IMG/VR virus record: IMGVR_UViG_3300045993_000417
Location: 1 to 64,000 of that record
Origin: a virus
DNA length: 64,000 bases
Direction: 5' to 3' (one strand)
Shown: piece after piece, positions 57,990-64,000 of the stretch
Numbering within the stretch: the stretch's first letter is position 1
How the letters are laid out: every line of letters starts with the position of its first letter
Notes under the pieces: generated by a model
Told to the model about the DNA's origin: nothing
Databases searched by the model: none
What the model saw: the letters and a program-made list of their open reading frames with translations, nothing else
Position numbers and translations under genes: made by a program

Positions 57990-59561
57990 ATGGCTATCGG
58001 TACCTTCAGCGCAGAACAGACTATGCAAGAACAGATGGCGGACCTTACCCGTAGGCCTATGGAGTCAGCTGCGTCAGTTGCTACAGTTAAATCTACAGCT
58101 ACCTCTACAATAGCAGATACTAAAACAGATATACTTAGTAAGATTAATTGGAGTGCTCCACTCCCTCAGAACGAGCGTCTATATGTTTCTAGACCTAGAA
58201 GTGTATCTAACGACCCAACTAAAAACATAAAGGGTGATGGTGGGGATAGGGGAACTCGTGCGTACATAAGATTACTTACTGAGAATCAACCGGGTGTAGA
58301 CTCAAGGTTAAAAGACTCTGACCTTACTTATACTAGGGATGCAGCTTTTCTTACATCAGATGGGAAGTACGGCGGGTACGCTGATTTCTTATTAACAGGA
58401 GTCTCCTGTAATTTAGAGGAGAAGCTTCAGGTAGTACAAACCTTCGGAGATGCAGAGGTTACTTATTACTTCGGGCGTCGTCCTATGATATTTAGCTTCT
58501 CAGGTTTACTAATAGATTCTGTAGATAATAATTGGTTTATACACTGGTTAAAACTATACAACGATGTAATGCGTGGTAGTGCCTTAGCTAAAAACTATGA
58601 GCTGCTGAAAATAGTTTTGCCAAATATGACGCTTACTGGGACTATCAATAACTTCTCATGGCAACAAGAGTCATCTAATGATATATCAATACCCTTCTCT
58701 TTTAACTTTTTAGCTAAGAGAATAGACCCAACTACTGCTGATCTACCAACGGGTGCGTTCTCCCCACAGGGTATAAGCTCTTTGAGAATGAACTCAACGG
58801 CGTTACCTACATTAAACCAATCCCAGATTGAGGAGATTAAACGTAGGGCGGCTGAACTAGATAAAGCTATACAAGATCCTAATATAATAAGTAGGGATTT
58901 GGCGTTGATGACCTCCCATCACTCGACCGGTATAGCTACTATAGGTATTGATGGAGTACCGACCTTATTTTCCAAAGGTAACCTCGGAGTAGTAGACCAG
59001 ACCACATTTAATGGATGGTCTAGCACTTTCTCTGGAGTTAGAACCCAGTTGTTCTCTCCTACGTTCGGTGTACTCTCTGGATTAACAAAACTAATCAGAA
59101 TAGCTACTGGTAATGTAAGCGGTATTGTTAATGTATTTAGTGGAGGTGTCAACGGCGTCCTAAGGGATATTAATAGTATATCGTATGGTGCCACTAACTT
59201 AATAAACATGGTTAACTCCACTGTTAAAGGGGCGGCATCTCAGGTAGCTAATGTAAGAACTAACTACGCTAACACTTTGGCTACATTAAAGAAAACTAAG
59301 GGGGTTATAGTTAATGCCCCCAATACTATACATGATTCACTAGTAGGAATGGTGTCTACTGGTAAGGCTAAATCTACATCACCCCTTCTATCCGGTTCAA
59401 TAGGTCATGCATCTTCTGGTGCTCTTTTACAGTCTATAACTAAGGCTAGAACTCTATCTGGAATAAAATTACCCTTGTCAGGAGGAGGACGTATGAGTAT
59501 AATGATGGCACTTAGTTCTGGTACGCCACGCACTAGACAGCGTGGACCGACTTTAAAATAA
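57990..59561 (+). CDS. Baseplate/tail structural protein
   Basis: The start MAIGTFSAEQ at 57990 is preferred to a TTG at 57966 that lies inside the previous gene. The 523-aa product has a beta-rich domain (FLLTGVSCNLEEKLQVVQTF to IPFSFNFLAKRID, ~130-255) that resembles tail-tube initiator or baseplate proteins, then a long helical/Ser-Gly-rich region. Location between tape measure and hub genes supports a baseplate role. Confidence 0.7.
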   Translation: MAIGTFSAEQTMQEQMADLTRRPMESAASVATVKSTATSTIADTKTDILSKINWSAPLPQNERLYVSRPRSVSNDPTKNIKGDGGDRGTRAYIRLLTENQPGVDSRLKDSDLTYTRDAAFLTSDGKYGGYADFLLTGVSCNLEEKLQVVQTFGDAEVTYYFGRRPMIFSFSGLLIDSVDNNWFIHWLKLYNDVMRGSALAKNYELLKIVLPNMTLTGTINNFSWQQESSNDISIPFSFNFLAKRIDPTTADLPTGAFSPQGISSLRMNSTALPTLNQSQIEEIKRRAAELDKAIQDPNIISRDLALMTSHHSTGIATIGIDGVPTLFSKGNLGVVDQTTFNGWSSTFSGVRTQLFSPTFGVLSGLTKLIRIATGNVSGIVNVFSGGVNGVLRDINSISYGATNLINMVNSTVKGAASQVANVRTNYANTLATLKKTKGVIVNAPNTIHDSLVGMVSTGKAKSTSPLLSGSIGHASSGALLQSITKARTLSGIKLPLSGGGRMSIMMALSSGTPRTRQRGPTLK

Positions 59562-59568
59562 AATAAAA

Positions 59569-60417
59569 ATGAGAAGCTACCTAACTTCACTTATATTCGA
59601 GAAGCTATTCGATAACGTCCCTGATAACGATAAGGACGTATATAATCTTGCTCAGATGGTAATATCACCACGTGTAAAAATAGTGGAGGAAAGCTGTGGA
59701 ACTACTGTAGGTGAGATAGAGACAATAGGGTATCGTATGGAGGGTGAAATTGAACTATCCACTAACACCCCTCTATCTAAGACTAGAATTAACTATCTGT
59801 TATCACAAGGAATTTATGAGGTAGCTACAGTTCACGTACATAAGTGCACCTCTAAAGGAGGAGTATGTGCCAGGTGTTTCTCTTCTGAATTTCAAGAACA
59901 GCCTGTACCAATTGTAGGAGATTACGTTGTTATTCCTTCAGAAAAAATAATACATATAGATGTGCTGGCCGGCTCGCTTGGTCAAAATAATTACCAATTA
60001 AGCATGGACGCGTCCCTGTTCAACAGAGTACGCTTGTACCATAACGGAATTCTAAAACCTACGTCGTCTTACTCTATATCAGGATATACACTAATTATAG
60101 ACTTCAGCATAGCTGAAGAGGAACACCTGGTAATTAAGTATGTGGACGCCACCACTACCCCATTAATGGGATACTTGTCTGATACGTATTCCGGATCATT
60201 ACTGGGGTTAGAGGCGCTGCCTACTCTATCTACTAGTATTAAGTCAGGATTACTTAAAGAGATAATACCTGAGGGGCGACTGGAACTTATAGCTAACAGA
60301 ATAAAATCCTTAGACATTCCAGTAGATCAATCTGAGTACATAGATAAAATAATTGATCCATTGGAAAAACTTTTATATGTAGTAGCACTTTACACGATAT
60401 ACACAAATGTCCTCTAA
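59569..60417 (+). CDS. Baseplate-region protein with zinc motif
   Basis: A 282-aa protein. HVHKCTSKGGVCARCFSSEF near residue 90 has C-x6-C-x2-C plus His ligands. Beta-rich middle, helical C-terminus. It overlaps the next gene by 11 nt. Baseplate function is inferred from its neighbours; the family is not recognised. Confidence 0.68.
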   Translation: MRSYLTSLIFEKLFDNVPDNDKDVYNLAQMVISPRVKIVEESCGTTVGEIETIGYRMEGEIELSTNTPLSKTRINYLLSQGIYEVATVHVHKCTSKGGVCARCFSSEFQEQPVPIVGDYVVIPSEKIIHIDVLAGSLGQNNYQLSMDASLFNRVRLYHNGILKPTSSYSISGYTLIIDFSIAEEEHLVIKYVDATTTPLMGYLSDTYSGSLLGLEALPTLSTSIKSGLLKEIIPEGRLELIANRIKSLDIPVDQSEYIDKIIDPLEKLLYVVALYTIYTNVL

Positions 60418-62881
60418 TACAGACGTCCTATACCAGAAGGTAACTTTATTTATAGAGGGCGTAGAAGTACCATATTCTTCAATATCTATCTCTCAAGCCA
60501 TAGGTAATATACCTTCTGCGTCTTTAGAGCTACCTCCAAGCCCTGGGTTAATGGATATCATTAGGTACTACCAACCCAAAGTACATATATTCTATGAAGA
60601 TCCTGTGCTTGGTAAGGATCGCCTACTGTTTTGGGGTTATATAACCTCCAATAGCTATAGCGCCTCCGTTCAATCGGCAAGTATAAACTTTCAATGTATT
60701 CATAAGAACCATGTTATTAACCACTTAACACTAGACTTCTCAGGGTATCCTGCTGGGGCTTACGCCAACTTCAGCCCTGGAGAAAATATGTTTATGCCAA
60801 GCAGCTTCGGGTCAACACACTCTCTAGTATTAGCTTTAAGAGGTATAGACAGAGTTCGTCTAGCTACCGAGACCTCAGATGAAATATCCGTTAGTAATCC
60901 TAATGTTATAAATGCTAGCCAATCCTTACTAGACCCTAAGTTTGCTGATGTCAAGGATAGGTGGGTAGGTATGCCTTCGGCTATGATGAATATGTGGAAC
61001 CAGCTTAAAGCTTCTGCGTATTATCTAAGTCAGTACAACTCTATACTAGTCGCCATGTACATACCTTTAATAGAGGATGGACTAAAACTGTTCAGTAGAG
61101 TTTCAGGTCATAACACAATAGAGGATGCTGTAAACGCATCCAAACAAGACATCTGCGATGATACAGGTAATAAGACAGATTCATCCAAGCCTATAATGGT
61201 TCCACCAGCATTCAGGCTACATTCTATGTCAGCTATACAAACCTCACTGTCTGTAGAGGCTATAGGTAACATGTTGGGATTTATGGGGGAGAAGACTGGA
61301 TTCTTCAGGCTATTCAGTGAGTTCTATTTGGCCTCCGAATATGAGGTAATAACGTTAGCCAGTCCTGCGTTAGTACCAAAAGATCCTAAAAAAACTTCTG
61401 TACATAATTCTGATGATTTAATGGCTATAGATGTAGTTATTAAACCTCAATTACCCTTCTACTATAGTCCCTTATGTAATGTTATTCTACCAAACATGTA
61501 CTCAAGCATACAGGTAGAACAAAATGAAAGTGTAGTCCCATCTAGGGTATCTATGATTCATAGTGCCATGCCTGGTGATGAACAAAAGGTAGGCCTATAC
61601 TATAGGGGGCCACACTCTATAAGAGAGTCAATAGTAACTGGATTATCTATAAGAGGGATAACTAGGTCTAACGAGACTCCTAAGCCCGACTCTACTAGTC
61701 TACCTAGTGTATTTGATACACCAACCTCTACTAATGCTAAAGTTATAGCTAAGAACAAAGTTGAGGTTATACCATCCCTCCATGAGTCCACCGGAGCCTC
61801 TTATAATGTTCCAGGTAAGTATGAGTTAGGAAGTGGATATAGACCTAAGCAGGTCATAGCTCCATCCTGGTTAGCGTACTTAGTCAAGCGTTGTAACGAG
61901 TCAGTAGCGTCTGGTACGGTTCTAACTGAGGAACACCCGGCTGATGATAGTGATATAGGTAAGATAACTAAAGATCTCCATGATGGGTGGGTGTTTACTC
62001 ATGCACGTAAGAATGGGAATGCAGATGCGTCTAAAGAACTCCTAGACCCTAACTTTAAAGGATCTGGAGTAGCTGCGTTCCAGAGAATACTGTTTGCTGC
62101 TGCAGACTACGACTACACTAAGGAGGTATTATCCTCAAAGACTGGATCTATCTCCTGTATTTTTAATCCTTACATAATACCAGGATATCCTATGGATATA
62201 GTAGCTAAGTCACCTAACTTACCTAGCTTCCATGCATTATGTGCGGCGGTAACTCATACTTTCACAGCAGACTCTATAAGTACCTCAGTGTCCTTTGTAA
62301 GTGCAGCTACGTACTCAGAACTATCTAACTATGATTTAATGCCATCTCACCCTTGGTTACAAACCTCCTTACAGCTATACAACGTTGATAGAGATGCTAC
62401 TAGCGGTGCAGTTACCAGCGTCATGTCTACTATAATAAACAACCCTAAGGCTAAGCTTAAGGCTGATAGTTTCTATATGTCAGTTCTCGGGGTAGGAGCT
62501 GCTGCTCCCTCTGATTTGGTTAACTTTAAAAACATGGAAATATACTCAAATAAAAGGGAGGGTGGTGTACTTAATCCTGGAACTGGTGGAGTTACGTATG
62601 GTGATAACGGAGGTCATCAGGGGGATGACACTACTGGTATAGGTAACCTGAAGTTGGTACACAGACCAATAGAAACAAGAGAATCTATAGAAAAAAACTT
62701 TAACTATTCCTTCATTGACTTAACTAAAGAAAACTATACTATTGATTCCCTAACGTACGGTGACCCTAAGCTTAATCCTATTAAGGATGATGGTATTCCA
62801 TTAGAGCCTGGAGCTAGCCTATTCTTAGACTATCCAGAGACCGTAGACTTTCTAAAAGCTAATAACATACAGGTCGTTTAG
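60407..62881 (+). CDS. Large baseplate hub-like protein
   Basis: An 824-aa protein. The N-terminal part (TLFIEGVEVPYSSISISQAIGNIPSASLELPPS) and following strands resemble hub proteins of the gp27/late-control D type, in which two tube-like barrels form the collar. A long internal insertion and a Gly/Asp-rich C-terminus follow. It is flanked by other baseplate genes. No glycosidase or peptidase motif is seen. Confidence 0.72.
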   Translation: MSSNTDVLYQKVTLFIEGVEVPYSSISISQAIGNIPSASLELPPSPGLMDIIRYYQPKVHIFYEDPVLGKDRLLFWGYITSNSYSASVQSASINFQCIHKNHVINHLTLDFSGYPAGAYANFSPGENMFMPSSFGSTHSLVLALRGIDRVRLATETSDEISVSNPNVINASQSLLDPKFADVKDRWVGMPSAMMNMWNQLKASAYYLSQYNSILVAMYIPLIEDGLKLFSRVSGHNTIEDAVNASKQDICDDTGNKTDSSKPIMVPPAFRLHSMSAIQTSLSVEAIGNMLGFMGEKTGFFRLFSEFYLASEYEVITLASPALVPKDPKKTSVHNSDDLMAIDVVIKPQLPFYYSPLCNVILPNMYSSIQVEQNESVVPSRVSMIHSAMPGDEQKVGLYYRGPHSIRESIVTGLSIRGITRSNETPKPDSTSLPSVFDTPTSTNAKVIAKNKVEVIPSLHESTGASYNVPGKYELGSGYRPKQVIAPSWLAYLVKRCNESVASGTVLTEEHPADDSDIGKITKDLHDGWVFTHARKNGNADASKELLDPNFKGSGVAAFQRILFAAADYDYTKEVLSSKTGSISCIFNPYIIPGYPMDIVAKSPNLPSFHALCAAVTHTFTADSISTSVSFVSAATYSELSNYDLMPSHPWLQTSLQLYNVDRDATSGAVTSVMSTIINNPKAKLKADSFYMSVLGVGAAAPSDLVNFKNMEIYSNKREGGVLNPGTGGVTYGDNGGHQGDDTTGIGNLKLVHRPIETRESIEKNFNYSFIDLTKENYTIDSLTYGDPKLNPIKDDGIPLEPGASLFLDYPETVDFLKANNIQVV

Positions 62882-62897
62882 TCTAAGATATATAATT

Positions 62898-63113
62898 ATG
62901 GCCGACTCTACTTTAAATAATAATCTAGGATATCCCAGGGCTGGTGAGACTGGTGTAAGAACATCTCTCATACCCACTGGCCTGGCTAAAAAAATGTCTA
63001 CTACGTCATTGGCTAATGAGTGTTTTGTCAACCAGAGGTTTAGCGGAAAACTACAGGCGTTCCTTATAGGATATAATAATAGCATTTACTCGGAACACAG
63101 TGTCTATCTATGA
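62898..63113 (+). CDS. 71-aa baseplate-region protein
   Basis: Small Asn/Ser/Gly-rich protein (MADSTLNNNLGYPRAGETGV) overlapping the sigma-factor gene by 4 nt, so translation of the two is coupled. Function unknown. Confidence 0.6.
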   Translation: MADSTLNNNLGYPRAGETGVRTSLIPTGLAKKMSTTSLANECFVNQRFSGKLQAFLIGYNNSIYSEHSVYL

Positions 63114-63880
63114 TCAAAGTGTCTTTTGCCCCACTACCACTTAACCCAGCTACTGAGGCACTCATTCCTGAAAGAGTCCCATTTAACTATTCTGAAGCAC
63201 GTAAGCGTGACCAGGATATGTTTGAGTCTTGGAAGAAGACGGGTAGTAAACGTGACCTAGGTAATTTGGTAGAGAGCCTAAGCCCCGTTATCAAGTCCGA
63301 AGTGAACAGACTTTCCGGTAGTCTACCTCCTGCAGCCCTATCTGCTGAGGCTAAGAAGTGGACGATTAAAGCTATACAAACATACGACCCTGCTCGTGGC
63401 ACTACCATCTCCACCCACGTCATGAACTACCTACCTAAGGTGAGGCGTATGAACTACAAGTTCCAGAACGCCGTAAGGCTTCCTGAGAACATGCAGCTGA
63501 AGTTTCATGAGTATAATCATGGACTTGCACAGCTCACCGAACAGCTTAATCGTGAGCCGTCTGACGATGAGTTGGCTAAGCATTTAGGTTGGAGTAAAGG
63601 CCACACAATCAAATTTAAGAACTCATTGTACTCCGACCTTATTGAGTCTAACACTGAGCGCCCTAATGAGTTTACCTCGTTTAACGAGAACGCTATTCTC
63701 ATGGCCCACTTGATGGATCAACTCTCTAGCGAGGAAAAATATATCTTGAACCATGCTAAAGGCATGACCGCTACTCAGTTGGCTGACAAACTGGGGGTTA
63801 ACATTAACAGATTAAACTACCTTAAATCTAAACTTGTAGAGAAAATTAAAGGTATTAAAACTGACATTAAGATGTACTAA
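63110..63880 (+). CDS. Sigma-70-family factor
   Basis: A 256-aa protein with a region-2-like segment (LVESLSPVIKSEVNRL then KWTIKAIQTYDPARGTTISTHVMNYLPKVRRMNY), a region-3-like helical part (RLPENMQLKFHEYNHGLAQLTEQLNREPSDDELAKHLGWS) and a C-terminal helix-turn-helix (MTATQLADKLGVNINRLNYLKSKL) as region 4. The P-A-R-G-T/S-x-F/I-S-T-H/Y pattern is diagnostic. It lacks region 1. It may direct the phage polymerase or the host core to the TAAAATA promoters. It is coupled to the baseplate gene before it. Confidence 0.88.
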   Translation: MIKVSFAPLPLNPATEALIPERVPFNYSEARKRDQDMFESWKKTGSKRDLGNLVESLSPVIKSEVNRLSGSLPPAALSAEAKKWTIKAIQTYDPARGTTISTHVMNYLPKVRRMNYKFQNAVRLPENMQLKFHEYNHGLAQLTEQLNREPSDDELAKHLGWSKGHTIKFKNSLYSDLIESNTERPNEFTSFNENAILMAHLMDQLSSEEKYILNHAKGMTATQLADKLGVNINRLNYLKSKLVEKIKGIKTDIKMY

Positions 63881-63882
63881 AC

Positions 63883-64000
63883 ATGGCCTCATATAAAGAA
63901 CAAGCAGCTTCCATATACTTAAACCTATCTAATTTTTTTAGGTCGGAAGCCTTAGCGTCTAATGATGCTACAGGTAGTGTACTACCTACAGAATTCAGGG
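63883..64000 (+). CDS. Partial gene running off the window
   Basis: ATG 2 nt after the sigma gene; 39 codons are visible (MASYKEQAASIYLNLSNFF...). No stop before the window edge. Too short to classify, probably a further late gene. Confidence 0.6.
   Translation, partial: MASYKEQAASIYLNLSNFFRSEALASNDATGSVLPTEFR

Noticed and set aside
1-64000. CRISPR arrays, rRNA and tRNA genes
   Set aside because: No regularly spaced direct repeats and no recognisable rRNA or cloverleaf sequence were seen by eye; a tRNA scan could not be run.

Overview
The window is an internal piece of the genome of a large tailed phage with a contractile tail. It encodes a terminase large subunit, an assemblin-fold prohead protease, an HK97-like major capsid protein, tail sheath and tube, a frameshifting tail-chaperone pair with a tape-measure candidate, baseplate and spike proteins, two parts of a multisubunit RNA polymerase beta' chain and a sigma-70-family factor. 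Genes are cut by both window edges. The host cannot be read from the sequence. A set of genes resembling the PRTRC cassettes of proteobacterial plasmids hints at a proteobacterium, but this is weak.

Layout. 1-3849: fibre-like proteins. 3856-5010: beta' N-terminal part. 5149-11668: mostly reverse-strand block with small early-looking genes, a Snf2-type helicase, an unknown 491-aa protein and a metallophosphoesterase. 11768-13597: beta' C-terminal part. 14518-28042: head region with protease, acidic repeat proteins, many small tagged proteins, decoration-like protein and capsid protein. 28148-29329: homing endonuclease. 29533-39601: connector, sheath, tube and spike genes. 39645-41588: reverse-strand reverse-transcriptase operon. 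41709-42245: a giant imperfect inverted repeat. 42449-45649: nuclease-like and internal or structural proteins. 45707-50965: reverse-strand ubiquitin-like cluster (E1-like, JAB peptidase split by a group I intron, PRTRC-B-like and Ubl proteins). 51161-64000: RHH regulator, HNH nuclease, terminase, tail chaperones, tape measure, baseplate, sigma factor.

Two promoter classes are visible. One is an extended -10 type, consensus TTTTTGGTATAAGTA, in front of reverse-strand genes that have leaders and good Shine-Dalgarno sites (early or middle type). The other is a TAAAATA box in front of virion-type genes. In ten cases it or a close variant lies exactly 5 nt before the ATG, which predicts leaderless late mRNAs. 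The one clear reverse-strand use of the TAAAATA box serves the tagged helicase operon, so promoter class follows gene type rather than strand.

The strongest unusual signals are: (1) a recurrent N-terminal peptide, consensus NKYLEKIA, on about a dozen otherwise unrelated proteins, with varying codons and a related LEKxA/EKEA string in the protease and capsid protein, suggesting a head-packaging and processing tag; (2) a 342-nt group I intron interrupting the JAMM active-site motif of a phage ubiquitin-like pathway gene, with P1, P10 and P7 pairings readable by eye; (3) a roughly 200-bp-armed inverted repeat carrying 14 AAGTGCGG-type octamers beside a retron-like reverse transcriptase; (4) the leaderless-promoter architecture; and (5) a canonical -1 slippery site joining the tail chaperones.
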